NCBI GenBank assembly: GCA_944548615.1
Contig: OX155978.1
Span: forward strand, 8,920,519 to 8,984,518
Origin: Micropterix aruncella
Taxonomy: Eukaryota; Arthropoda; Insecta; Lepidoptera; Micropterigidae
DNA length: 64,000 nucleotides
Reading direction: 5' to 3'
Shown here: positions 22,334-35,200 of the stretch, in pieces
How the letters are laid out: each line of letters starts with the position of its first letter
Position numbering within the stretch: position 1 is the stretch's first letter
The notes under the pieces: generated by a model
Seen by the model: only the letters and a program-made list of their open reading frames with translations
Databases searched by the model: none
What the model was told of the DNA's origin: nothing
Translations under genes and position numbers: made by a program

Positions 22334-24688
22334 GTTAAGAGTTTCAAGGCGATAGGTGAGGGCAGCAAACCCCGCCCACCGCCCGGGCAGTTATAACGAC
22401 GAGGGTCGTCTTGTCTGCCCGGGATGTCGTGCTACGACAACCCTGCGCGTACCAGAAGGGTAAAACGCGCAGGGGGTGAAATAGGGTAAACCACCCCCCC
22501 CCGTACCGCCCCGAGAACCCATTTATTCAAAAAATAAAACTTATTTACAAAAAAAATAAAAAACTTACAAAATATTACAAATTTAACGAGAAAAGAACAA
22601 CAATATCGTAAATTTAGGAGCCGGTAAGCGGGGTAGAGGACGCCCCAGAACAATGAACGTGAAGGCGCGCTGTCCGTGGGCAGGTCTCGGAGCAGCCACG
22701 GGGGGGAGGAATCCCTGGATCCTGCAAAGAACGAAACGCCCCTCGGGGCGGTAAAGAGACGGACACAAAGACGGGCACTTCGGGCTGGAAGTAGCCGCCG
22801 AATCACGCCACCAAGGAAGAGGGTACCCCCTGGGGGGTATTCCGAAGCCTCATGCTTTCCCAAGAAGCCACCCAGAGCCCCACAAACTCGCCAAACGTCT
22901 GGAAGCAGCTCCTACAACTGACCAAATCCGGGTACCAAATCGGAGAACACCCAACGCACGCGCCCACTGCATCCATCAATTTCTCCCGTGCAGCCGCTAG
23001 AATTGGGCAAGACCAAATTACGTGTTCCGCAGTTTGGCGACCATACCCACAGGCGCACCGGGGGTCATCGGCAAGTCCAAAGTCAAATAGTTTGGCTCTG
23101 AACTCTCCGTGGCCCCCAACCAGCTGCGTGGTATGGTGGTCGAACCGCAGAAACGAATTTGCCATCCGCACTGCAACAGACGGGAAGAAGCAATGGGTGA
23201 GGCGGCCCGTACCCCCGGCGTCCCATCTAGCCTGCCAGACACGCAAGGACTCCACCCGAATTAGGCGGGCAAACTCCCCAGCTCGGTGCGCCACCGGGTC
23301 GATCGATAGGCCATGAAGGACTACCGGCTCGCCCCGGCGGTACCGCGACAAGGCTGCACGCTCCAGAATCTCCAGGTCAATCGGCAGAACGCCAGCGATG
23401 ACGGGTAACGCAAGAGTGGACGTCGTTCTGTACGCCCCGGTCAGGGCCACGAGAGGGATGCGCTGTCCGCGCAGCAGCGCGACACGCGTCGCCTCAGGAA
23501 CAGCAGACTCCGTCCAAGCGCGTGCGGCATAAGTCGCACGCGGGACGAAGACGCCCTTATAGATAGTCATGACCGCCGGGAAACGAATTCCCCAGTCGGC
23601 CCGACTCACTCCGCGGAGCGCAAAGAATAGATCCCGGGATTTTTCGGCTGTAATCTTTGCGTGCGAAAGAAAGGAAAGGGAAGCCGTAAGCGTCACCCCC
23701 AGGTATCGAACGGTGGCCGGGAAGGATACCGGGCGACCGTTCATCCTGATAACAGGGTTCCGCTTAAGATGTCCCTTCAGGAGAAGCGCCTGAGTTTTCG
23801 TCGGAGAGAAGGTGAGTCTGTTTCGCTGACCCCATCCGAGGATCAGGTCCAGCGAGTCAGCCACCCTTCTTTCGACCTCTGCGCGACTCCTGCCGCCCAC
23901 CAGGAGGAGAGCGTCGTCTGCATAAGCGCTGACGGTGCACCCCTCCGGGTAAGGTAGACCGAGGAAATCATCAAAGAGAATGTTCCAAAGGCTAGGACCC
24001 AACACTGACCCCTGTGGACAGCCCATAGTCGGGGTTTTGGTGACGCTGGTCGGGCCGTACCTCAGAGTGACAGATCTGTCTCAAAAGTAGCTCCTCACTA
24101 CTTTCAACAAATTGTTCGGGCACAGGCGGGCGCGAAGCTTGCATATGAGCATCGGCCACCACGCGTTGTCGAATGCACCGGAGATATCCAAAAATACGCC
24201 TACCACGTAGCGGCCGTCATAGTTGCGGACCCAGTTCTTCGCAAACAGGATGGCGTCCTCCGTGCTTTTCCCTCGGGTAAAGCCAAACTGACGCTCGTTC
24301 TGGGGAGACAGAGTCCTTTCCAGCCGTTCGCGCACAAGCACTTCGAGCACCTTACCCATTATGGGAAGGAGCGTGATGGGCCTGTACGCTTTCGGATCCG
24401 AGCGCGGCTTGTCGTTACCTTTGGGAATCACCCGCAGGAGGCCAGCCTTCCAGCATAATGGGAAATGACCGTCCCTAATGCATTTCTGCATCAGGACAGT
24501 CACCTCCCATCTTGCGAATTCCCACACCCGCTTCACTATATCAGACGTAAAGTTGTCTATCCCCGGTGCCTTTCTGCGCGATAGCGACCCGATGATGGTG
24601 CCGACCTCGTCCGCTGTTACCTCTGACAGATCAGGTACGCGCGAGTCTACGGCAATAAGCCGCCGCAGCTGCGCGTGGTGGGGATCGT
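22334..24688 (-). mobile_element. R1-clade non-LTR retrotransposon, 5'-truncated, with 14-bp target duplication
   Basis: CTCTCCGACTAACA occurs at 22320-22333 and again at 24689-24702, bounding a 2355-bp insert that carries an R1-type reverse transcriptase on the minus strand. The 3' end lacks a poly(A) tail (..CTTGAAACTCTTAAC). The 3' UTR occupies 22334-22802. Confidence 0.85.
22803..24688 (-). pseudogene. R1-clade ORF2 (reverse transcriptase) fragment with one in-frame stop
   Basis: The minus strand opens at the truncation and reads SLSRRKAPGIDNFTSDIVKR, YRPITLLPIMGKVLEVLV, ERQFGFTRGKSTEDAI and FLDISGAFDNAWW (motif A). A single TGA at about 24078-24080 follows. The same frame then continues through GCPQGSVLGPSLWN (motif B) and SAYADDALLLV (motif C). 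A C-terminal CCHC-like zinc motif follows (CACGYGRQTAEHVIWSC). The endonuclease half is missing. Apart from the one stop, about 620 codons are intact, so decay is recent. The domain order matches the R1 group, many members of which insert at specific sites. Confidence 0.85.
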
Positions 24689-25362
24689 CTCTCCGACTAA
24701 CAATCGGGGGAGTCTGGGAACTGTATTGTTTCCTATAAAGCGGGGGTGGTTGTCTACCTTACGGCGACTGCTCTTGAAATGACCATTGGCCATCCGATCC
24801 TGGGTGAACAGCTGGGCAAAGGACGCCTTGGTCCGCGATAGATTCGGTATACTCCGTTTCACCGCTTCGTAAGGGAGAGGACCGCGCAAGCGACCTCGAA
24901 CTCGGAACCAATCGAGAGACCGGAGAAATCTGGTCACAATTGGAAGCAAGGGCGCGAGAGTCGGCCCGCCAGGTAACTCTGGCTATCTCGCGGTAAGGCG
25001 TTGGCTTCTTGCGGGTTGTGACGTAGCTGGACGTTGGATTTGTTCTGTCCAAAGTCTTCTACGTTCACTGCAGGGCGATAGAACGAGAAAATCGTTAAAA
25101 CGTCCTGTGGTGACGGGCTCGCCCGTTGTAGTTGACACCGCAAGTTGACTCTTTTCGCTGCAGCGCGATCCGAAAAATACAGGGTTAGTTTTGAATAGTG
25201 AGCAGCGCCGGCTCGAGGAAACTTGGCGCCCTAGGCAAAAGACTATTATGGCGCCCATTTAAAAAAATCACAAAACATTAATTGTGTAATTTTTAATCAA
25301 ATAATTAGAGCACAGATATGACTTACCTACTTATATATAATTATAATACAAACTTTAAAAAA

Positions 25363-25612
25363 AAATACAACCGACTTCAAATAATTTTTGCACCTATTTT
25401 CCAGTTATTTTGATTTTAAAACCTAACTACTAAACCAATTTTGATTAAATTTCTGTGGAACCAATCTGAAAGTATATTCTTTCAAATACAAAAAGAATGT
25501 TCCAAATCGCTTCATAAATGACGGAGATCTGAGGTAACAAACATTTAAAAAAAAATTAACAAAAGCATTCAACCGAATTGAGAACCTCCTCCTTTTATTG
25601 AAGTCGGTTAAA
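25363..25612. repeat. Small inverted-repeat element within the hAT remnant
   Basis: ACCGACTTCAA at the left and TTGAAGTCGGTT at the right form short terminal inverted repeats around 230 bp of A/T-rich DNA. Confidence 0.55.
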
Positions 25613-25765
25613 AAGAGAATATATCCACCTTCTTTAGCTGTATGGAGTGAAATATAAATTTTTTTAAAAGACTAATTAGAGATTAAATCAAGCAAGTTTT
25701 ATTTTCCTTGCCTTTATTTTAGCAAAAGTGGAAACGATCTTCTTTAAATCTATTGTTTGAGCTAT

Positions 25766-26152
25766 TTATTGTTCTATAGATAAAGTCGACAACCCCACAA
25801 GTCTTTCTTGGGTCATTGTGGAGCGCAGATACGTTTTAATTAGTTTTAATTTAGAAAAACTGCGCTCACCACTGGTCACAGACACGGAAAGGGTCAGCAA
25901 CACCCTTATTGCAGTTACTAAATTAGGTAAGATATCTAGTAACCCATTTTCACTAATATAATTTAAAAGTTCTTGTGGCGCAGTGTTATTTGGTACTCTT
26001 CTTGCAATAGCTTGTAATTCGCTGCATAACTCAGTTGCATCAATATCCTTAGAGTCTCCATGACAAAGAGATTGTTCCAAATTTACACAGTGTTCCATTT
26101 TTGGAAGTTTTATTCTGCATCTCATGAACGTTATAGAAAAATCCAAAAACAT
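25766..26152 (-). pseudogene. hAT transposase C-terminal dimerisation domain fragment
   Basis: The minus strand encodes a 128-codon frame ending TLSVSVTSGERSFSKLKLIK followed by YLRSTMTQERLVGLSTLSIE. This is the C-terminal hAT dimerisation signature in its ZMYM/THAP12-like version. The N-terminal zinc finger and catalytic core are absent, so this is a transposon remnant, not a host gene. Confidence 0.8.
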
Positions 26153-27011
26153 GATTAATGTTATTTACTGATTTATTTACCTCTCATCGATTGAATTTAT
26201 TGCTGTATCCAGCACGGCAAAATAAAAAATTATTTTGAACTGGTCTTTCCCATCACTTAAGGGGTCATATTTCGCTTCATAACTGAACTGTCTTTTCTTT
26301 TTTCTTAAGCGGACTGGCTTCGATGCTGATGCGAATGATGCGGAAATGTTTACTTCTTCTGAAATTTCTCTTGATATGCTCTAATACATACGCTACCAGA
26401 TCGCCTCGCCGCGCCGCCCCCCAAAATACGAGCGCCCTAGGCAATTGCCTAGTTTGCCTATATGGACAATATAGGCAAACTAGGCAATTGCCTATATCAA
26501 AAAAATACAAGGAAAATTGTTTATGATTTTTTTTGTGGGTTGATATTTTGAGATTGTTTCTATACCTATAAGATTAATTTACACACAAAACTAAGGCAAA
26601 AATGTACCGAAAGTTTTGTTGTTCAGGACTTTATAACCGAGGAAAAGATTTTTTGAGTCATTTCATATCAATTTATTATTTCAAAATTCACATAGTATTA
26701 CAGTTACGGATTTCCATAAAATTACAGAAATAACGATGACAACTACTTAACCCAGTTGTTACTGAAACTTTTTTTTAACTCGTGCCACAGTAGTTTTTTA
26801 GTATTATTACCTTGATGCATAAAGTAAACATGGAAAAATACCACAAAAAAACTGAGTTTTCAGAAAAGCTCGGAACATGCGGATCGTTTTAACAATCAGT
26901 AGTAATAGGCAGGTAGGTTAACGCTCATATAACTACTACTTTATCGATTGTATCCTATTTTAAATTAAAGAAACACAGTTATTACCATGAAAAAGGCTTT
27001 ATTATCTATCT

Positions 27012-27640
27012 GTTGGAGCCCTGTCGGTCCAACATACCCACAACAAAAAAGTAATTTCCACGGAATGGAAACCGCAAACTCGCTCAAATCTACACGAGCC
27101 AGCTGCAGTTAATTTCCAACTAAATTCGGCAATGTATGCACAGTCAAGCGATGACTCATGTCATTTCTTTTGATCGATACACATGTCGCACCCCACTCAT
27201 AGCTATTACATCACCGCTCACGGTATAAAACGTAGTACATTTCAATCAATCGATATCATTTCTTTGGCGGATAGTTACCGCCCTCTACGCATCATTCCTT
27301 GGGTGGACAGTTACTCGACATATCATTGCCTTGGCGGATAGTTACCGCGACTACGCTTCATTATCAAGCAGTACCTGCATTACCCGCGATACGATCGTCA
27401 AGCCTCGCTCCTCGACTACACACTTCGGATACACTACTACGGCTTCACCTCGCGCCCACACTAATACACTACGGCGAAATAACAATCAAGGCGTTAAGAA
27501 CTGGCGACTCACTTCAACCTTCTGATTAAATACTTCTACTTCGACATCCACGACTTTCATTCACGGAGAAAACTTCACGATGAGATCCACCCTTCGCTCA
27601 CAATCAATTGGAGTCTAGTGAAGGGTGGCAACTCTCACAT
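27012..27640 (+). repeat. LTR-like repeat, copy A
   Basis: It contains a promoter-like GGTATAAAACG at about 27221 and a block AATCAAGGCGTTAAGAACTG near 27485. It ends CAATTGGAGTCTAGTGAAGG. The same order occurs at 30124-30704. This arrangement suggests an LTR with adjoining leader, but no internal coding region is present. Confidence 0.5.
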
Positions 27641-27919
27641 ATCTATCTATATCTATCTATATAATCTATACTATCTGTGTTGAGTGTGTGGGTGTGAATT
27701 GTGAGTTGAGCGTTAGTGTGAGTTTTTGGTATCTAGAATGTCCGAAATATTGTGTAAATATTGTGTTCAGTTTATAAACTGATATAAAATAATAATAGTC
27801 ATTGGCATATTGTCAGTTACAATGCTCTATCCAAAAACATGTATCTTAATAATAGATAAAGCTAGGAGAAATAAAAAAAACGGTTGTGTCACTCAAGACT
27901 TTCCCGGCAAGTAGACAAT

Positions 27920-28160
27920 TTCCCCCCTGCGCGCAAAACCTTTAACCCTAACACCCCCAATCCCCCAACACTCACTCTTCAACACTTCCCTATCCTCCCC
28001 CTTCAAACCCACCCCCCCCACCCATTCTCCACCACACCTCCCCCAACCCTCCCCCACCCCCAGCCAACGCTCCGCACCCAACCCCCTCCCACCTTATACC
28101 CCCCCCCCCCAACCACACCCCTAAACCTTTATTCCCCCCATCAAACAAACCGCCCTTTCC
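27920..28160 (+). repeat. Almost purine-free C-rich tract
   Basis: About 200 bases consist mainly of C runs (CCCCCC, up to 10 C) separated by A and T, with almost no G on the plus strand. It is compatible with i-motif or G-quadruplex formation on opposite strands. Confidence 0.8.
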
Positions 28161-28214
28161 ACCCAACTCTATAGTAATGAAAAATCCGTCAGGCGACGCA
28201 TCGCAAGAAATCCG

Positions 28215-28925
28215 TGGCATTCCACAGAATTTAACACATTGAATAATTTAACACAAGCGAATAATTGCAAAGGTGAAAAGGGAAGAGTCTTGTCGACCCA
28301 TTTTAAAAGGCAGAATCCTCACCTTAACCTCACTCTATCTCTTTAAGTTACTGACTAAGTTTTTTTAAGATTAAAGAAACACATTATAAAAAGTTTTCAT
28401 GTACACATACTGAAAATACGAGAAAGAAATTAAACATTTTTATACCATGTAGGTACTAAACTAAACACAGCAAGGCAAGACACAAAATACTCCGGGCCAT
28501 ATTACTTTAACAGGCTACCGGAAAGATTAAAAACAATTCAAGTGGAAAGCTTATTCAAAAAATTACTTAAAGAATTCTTATTAGACAAAGGTTTTTATTC
28601 GATCGATAGATTTGTTAATTTTAAACGATTTTTTAAATTTTTTGGCCATTTTTTTTACAATTTTAAGTAGCATTTTTTTATTATTCTGACTTTTTCTGAT
28701 TTTAATTTCTTGATTATTTTAATTTGTGGTTTTAGTAAATACATCTTTAAAATGATTTTGATGTCCTTAAAAGCAATAATGAAGTAAGTTTGAACTGTAT
28801 GTACGTGGTGATAAATTTAGATATTGTAAAAATGGAGTAATAGACTGTAATTTAAATGTACCTAGATATTAAGTTTCTACAATCTGTTAAGATTTTTTTT
28901 GGAAATAAATTGAAATTGAAATTGA
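28215..28925 (+). mobile_element. LINE 3' fragment, 5'-truncated
   Basis: It contains the reading-frame remains [20 protein letters not shown] and FYSIDRFVNF, followed by A/T-rich 3' UTR and a (GAAATT)n tail at 28905-28925. It is nearly identical to 48730-48809 plus 49538-50150, which makes it a pre-insertion control for the MITE at 48814. Confidence 0.75.
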
Positions 28926-29196
28926 ATGCCAACTACGAGTAAACTCGTACCAGTTACTATGCAGGGTGCGAACTACTTCACTCGTAGTGTTTCTGTAATA
29001 TAAAATGCTAACTTTTCTGATCACATCGGCGACTTTTCAGGTCTAACACTTGGCAACACTGCTCGAGCGCTCGAGTCCGCTGAACGCATGCTCTACTGTC
29101 AAACAAACCTGTCCAAAAGTCAAATCGTTCGAGTGTCAAAGATCATTATTTTTGCGAGTATATATACTCGTAAATTTTATCTTTATTATTGCAAAA

Positions 29197-29251
29197 ATGG
29201 CTTTATTTTTTACGAGAGGAGCTCCCAAAAACGCCGGACGGTTAATTAAAG
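29197..29251 (+). CDS. ECH1: ECH1 exon 1 (mitochondrial presequence)
   Basis: The start ATG sits in GCAAAAATGG. 18 codons plus one base are followed by the donor GTACGA. The phase-1 end fits the next exon at 33565 exactly (G+GT = Gly). Assignment to ECH1 rests on phase, presequence character and position; a transcript would settle it. Confidence 0.65.
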
Positions 29252-32200
29252 GTACGAAATACATTTTTTGCTTATGTGGCGGATATTTGTGAGGAATTTA
29301 ACTGATATTATCACATAAATTATGCTAATATATTATGTTGTTTGAATTTGTAGGTGTCCTCGACAATATTTTAGCCGGTCTTGATAGTTGTGGTTTAAAA
29401 GCGTACCATGTGCTCGGATAAAAATCATTTAAATAAATAAAAGTGTCCGCTCGTATATTATTTTATGCATTATAGTGGGAATTAGTGATAACGTAAGAGT
29501 TAAGGTAGGGACAGACTAAGCCCACGTATACAACGTATACAACGCATTATGACATCTGGGCCCTTGAATTTGCATGAAAACAGATGACGTAGAAATATAC
29601 TAAGGGGTCCGGCACACTGGTCCGACGTACGCAACGTACAGAACGCATTATGACATCTGGTCCTTGTATTTGAATGAAAGCAGACACATTTATCCTACGC
29701 AATTTTGCGTTGGATAAGTGTGTGCTTCCATCTAAATTCAAGGGTCAGTTGCGTATGTTGCGTACGTAGGCCCAGTGTGTTGGACCCTTATCCTAAGCAA
29801 CACTGTCACACAAGTCCCATGCAACGTCAAACTACAATCTCCAGATCGGCATGGGAAAGTGGAGGGGATGACTGTAAGCAAGTGTTTCTAGAACTTACGT
29901 TCGCAACTTTTAGCCACACATAGAACGTCGGTGCTTACGCAGAGAAAAGATATACGGAAGTATGTAACATGGCCGTACGTGGCACTATCGGTTATAAATA
30001 ATGATTTAGACATATTTAGAGATATATACATGTATATTATTGTCTCAAAGATCTACAAGATCAAACATCTCAAAGGTGCGCATAAAAAGAAACTGACCTG
30101 CAGTTTTCGATGTTGTTGAGGACTTCGCCCAACATATTAGAGTCAACAAAAGAAGTAAATTCTCTAGAATCGAAACTGCAAACACACTTAATATAACACG
30201 CGTCAACTAGCATTGAATTCTATATAATGACAATTAACGCACACTCAGCCGATGACCAATATCATTTCTTCTGATCGATCCAATTTGACACACTAAGTTT
30301 CCCCCACGCATTGAACATTGCATCATACACACGATATATAAAGCCATACATTCGATCGATCATTTATCATCCTCTACACAGCAGTCATCGCGTTTATACC
30401 TCGCTCTTCATTCATCCTCTGGCGACAGTCAGCCACGCATAGTACACGCGATCATCATCATCTTCAAATCTATCGCCGCGCTTCATACTTCGGATACACA
30501 ACGGCGACATATTCTTCGAGCACACACTACACACTCTGCGACTTATCAATCAAGGCGTTACAAACTGACAACCAACACATACCTTCTGAATAAATTACTT
30601 CGACTTCAGCAACCATCGACTTTCAATACGGAGAAAACCCCTTGATGAATACCACCCTTCACTCACGAGCAATTGGAGTCTAGTGTAGGGTGGCCACCTC
30701 ACAATGCTTGTATCAGCCTTTCTCAAAAATCGAGAAAGCTTCAGATTTGATTCTGGAGGTCGATTCGGTCTCTCAGCAGTATAAATTTCCTAAAACTCTT
30801 GGACGCACAGCCCTCCATCCAGATACAACTCTTTACTCTCTATCTTGCAAGATGGCCCTTATTGCAGAATTAACTGTTCCATGGGAATCAAATATCCCAA
30901 ATGACCATGAGTATAAATTAAATAAATACCATGATCTCGCAAATGCCGTCACCCGGAAAGGCTTCACTGTTCACCTTCACGCAGTGGAAGTTGGCGCTCG
31001 TGGCCTGCCAGCTAAATCTCTGTTTCACCTCTTTAAAGATCTTGGTCTCTCCAGGGAAATAATCAACTCCTTCCTAGAAAAAATATCTAAAACTGCAATT
31101 TCCGCATCTCAAATTCTATGGCTTCGAAAGGGGAGTGAATGGGTGGTAAGCTGATGCTCATATCTGGAAAGACAGCTGTTCTAAACCTACCACCACCGGT
31201 CGTTAGTCCGGTGGTGGTAGGTTTAGTCAGATGGGCTCAACTTCGGTCGGTGAATTCTGTGGCAGTCCCGTTTGTATTGTATTGTTTTTTTTTAAAATAG
31301 AAATATATTTATTGTCCGAATTGTGGTGGTACATCGATGGTGATAGTGCGTAACATTACATCTCTCACAATTACCTGTTACTGTAACAGATTGTCAAATT
31401 TACTTATTTGCTAAATTTGTAATTTCTCAACCCTCAAGACAGTAACGTCCCGAATCGGTTACAATGTATTGTAGTCAATGCTCAGTAACGTCCCAAAACG
31501 GGTACGAGCGCGGCGCGACAAACCGCACTCTCAACCAACTGAATTTACACCAAAATCACAGTGCAACCACCCCCTGTTAGATATGTGTGAGAAAGACGGA
31601 TAAATTCTGTATTGTACGATTATTCAGTCGTGCTTCTCGCAGTCTAGAATCCCTAATACAATTGTTTGTATTCTGGGGGCACTTAGTCAAGTGCTGCCAC
31701 TGCTCGGATCTGTGCTTCTCTTCGGATATTATGTAGCCTCTCTTCGGATATATGTATCAAAATAAATAAAACGAACTAATAGATTTGGTATAGCATGTAA
31801 TAACGTACACAAATGTGTTTACGATTTCTGGATAGGGTTTCGTATTTTGAGATAAAACGACGGTATCGCTGAATAAGTGAGTTTTTTTCAGTTGTCCAAC
31901 TTTCTAATAATTATTATTAAATTATCTAATCTATATATATAAAACAAAGTCGGGTTTGTTCGAACACTTACAACTCGAGAACGGCTAGACCGATTTTCAT
32001 GGTTTTCGATTTGTTGTATTTGTCTCCGTCCTGAATAGCAGTATAACTATTAAAAACAAAAATTGGAAAATTGACGAAAAATTAAAACAAAAGAAAAAAC
32101 ATTTTTCCATACAAAATGTAAATCCGTGTTTTACTCATGGTCAGTTGTACGTGGCATGTTCACGTGTCGGCAAATCATCCGTTTTATTTGTTCTTGCGCC

Positions 32201-35200
32201 TGATAAAAAAACAAAAAATGTCGTATATCACAAGGTGCTTCAATGAAGAGAATTAAACCATTCAATCATGTCTTGCTGACACGCGATTGATATACTTAAT
32301 TTTTGTACTTTTATATTTCCTTTTGTGTTATTATCTTAATAAAGTAGTGAACTTAATGTTTATGTGTATTCATTATATTACTTTCATAAAATCATAAATT
32401 AAGTTCAGCTAATCTGTAACATAACATTCATTGACTGTTAGGCGGTACGAAGTTCGCCGGGTCAGCTAGTGGTTTTATAAAATGAGATTTTAATGTTTTA
32501 TATTTCAAATTTCAATGCAATCATTCTACAATTCTTCTTTTCATGATCCATCAAGTAGTTTCTTATGATCGTTTTTGCTATATTTTTGACGAAAGTGCTA
32601 TATTTTTGACCTTCAACTCTCAGAAATGACAGGTGACTGCCAAGATTCACACCCGCCGCTTGAGGGGTTAATTAATGACATTATTTCACTGGCTTACCTC
32701 TAATATCTAATATTTCTATGTTTTATTTTAATTAATAAAATGTAGATATATAATTTTATATAAAATATAGATATATAATACGAAAGCCGATCTCACACCG
32801 AATCCCATTTCATTAAATGGACAACCGCTAGAGCAGGTGCAGGAGTACACATACCTAGGACAGGTGATAAAGCTCGGCCGGGACTCGATGATGACAGAGA
32901 TAAAGCGAAGAAAACAATTGGGATGGGCAGCCTTCGGGAAGCTGAGCTTCGTGCTGAAGTCCAGAATTCCCCAATCGCTCAAGACAAAGGTGTATAATCA
33001 GTGCGTGTTACCGGCTATGACGTATGCTTGTGAGACATGGACACTGACTGCTGGGATAATCCACGAGCTTAGGGTGATGCAGCGTAACATGGAGCGAGTC
33101 ATGCTCGGCATATCGTTGCGCGATCGAGTCCGAAACGAGTTCATCAGACAGCGCACGAAGGTGGTCGACGTGGGTCAAAGAGTGGCCAAGCTGAAGTGGG
33201 CTTGACGAACGGTGAAGCAAGCGCGTTTTGGAGTGGAGAAGAAAAATGGGCAGACCACCGGTCCGATGGTCCGATGACATCAAGGAGACAGCTGGACCTG
33301 TCTGGATGAGGAAAACGGACAACCGATCCGGATGGAGAGTGATTGGAGAGGCGTACGCCCAACAATCGGCGAATGCGCGCTGATGAAGAAGAAGAAGAAG
33401 AGATATATAATTATTTTATTTTTATTTTATCTTATATATTTATATATTATTATATCTATCTATGTGCAATATGACTTGAATTTATAAATGGGTCATTAGG
33501 GGACTATGACATTTTATTTTATTCTCGCGAGGTCTGAATCTCCTTTTGTTTAATTTAATTCCAGGTGCTTTGCCCAGTTTGTGTGTGAATATGAATTATT
33601 CGGCCGCCGTAGGAAATCTAAGCTATGAAACACTGTCCATCCAAGTGCCGAAGCCTTTCGTATATCACGTGGAACTCAACAGGCCAAAGAAACTGAACGC
33701 TTTCAATCGGACAGCATGGGCGTAAGACATTTTCCCATTTCAAACTAAAGATGCCGTATGTTATTATTAATATTATAATTATTGTCTATTGTGGACAAAT
33801 AGAGTTGATCAAGCGTTTAGAAGTTATGGTGGAATAAAGAAACAGAAAACATACATAGATGAACCCTGAACACATTACACTCTTTTTTTGTTGGGTAGTT
33901 GTGTAAAAACAGATTTGATCTGTACCTAAAAACTTGTTAATATTGTTTATGACTAGCTTTACGAGATCTGATCTGGATCTGTCCACAATAAGGAGAGGAC
34001 CGAGGATCGGAGGATCTGGATCGTAAGGGAGAGGACCGCACAAGCGACCTCGAACTCGGAACCAATCGAGAGACCGGAGAAATCGCGAGTATCTCGAGCC
34101 CGCCGGGTTTATTCCTGGCTAACTCGCGATAAGGCGTTGGACTCTTACGGGTTGTGGCGTAGCTAGACGTCGGATTGTTATGTCCAAAGTCTTCTACGCT
34201 CACTGCAGGTCGATAGAACGACTAATCGTTAAAACGTCCTGTGGTGACGGGCTCGCCCGTTGTAGTTGACATCTCAATATGTCCACAATAGACAGGGAGC
34301 TAATGGGCCCTTGCTGAGTTGGCCACGAAGACCCATTTGTTCAGACTTGGTCACATTCACGGGTCAAAACCCATCCGGCGCCCTCCACGCATGAAGTGCG
34401 AGCCCGGGCAGGACTCTGGCCTTAGGGCTAATTTCCCCTAGGAGTCAACCTTCTGGCGCTCCTGGACGGTCTGCGCACCGTGCGGCGTAAGCAAATCGAT
34501 TGTGCACTCTGACTAACAGTCGGGGGAGTCTGGAAGCAGTACTGTTTCCTATAGAGCGGGGGTGGTTGCGGACCTTACGGCGACTACTCTTGAAACGACC
34601 ATCGGCTACCCAATCCCGGGTGCACAGCCGGGCAAAGGACGCCGTGGTCCGCGATAAATTTGGTTTACACTGTTTCACCGCTTCGTAAGGGAGAGGACCG
34701 CGCAAGCGACCTCGAACTCGTAACCAGTCGAGAGACCGGAGTAATCTGGTTGCAATTGGAAGTAAGGGCGTGAGTGTAAGCCCGCTGGGTAACATACCTG
34801 GTTACTTCGCGAATAAGGCGTTGGCCTCTTACGGGCATGTGGCGGAGCTTGAGGGTGGACTGTTTTGTCCAAGTGTTCTACGTTCACTTCAGGGGAGATG
34901 GAACGACTAATCGTTAAAACTTCCTGAGGTGACGGGTTCGCCCGTTGTAGTTGACAGCTCTATTTAGTCATTAGATTATATGCACTATCAAAGTGCCAAA
35001 ATATGCATGCAAATATGCACTTAAAAAGGGAAAAATATGCACGATCAAGATGCTATTCATAATTAAAATTTACGTATATTTTCACAAAATATACATATTA
35101 ATAAATCAGTTGTAATTCTTGTGACAATACACAATTAAATATTTTTCAAGATTGTCTTGAGCAAACTTGTGATGTTTGTCACTTAGTATTAATTTGTAGA

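Larger units (their letters stand above)
22085..25140 (+). repeat. ~670-bp repeat copy split by an R1-clade LINE
   Basis: The family start is at about 22118-22333 and the remainder at 24689-25140. Joining across the insertion restores the family order seen at 11965-12645. Confidence 0.8.
25200..26500 (-). mobile_element. hAT-superfamily element remnant
   Basis: The left edge reads GCCGGCTCGAGGAAACTTGG with GGCGCCCTAGGCA. The right edge carries GAGCGCCCTAGGCAATTG. These GCGCCCTAGGCA blocks look like degenerate inverted ends of hAT elements of the ZMYM-related kind. A hAT dimerisation domain lies on the minus strand between them. Confidence 0.65.

Noticed and set aside
22159..22396. Short frames inside the ~670-bp repeat (also in the other copies)
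   Set aside because: Not conserved in frame between copies and no recognisable domain.
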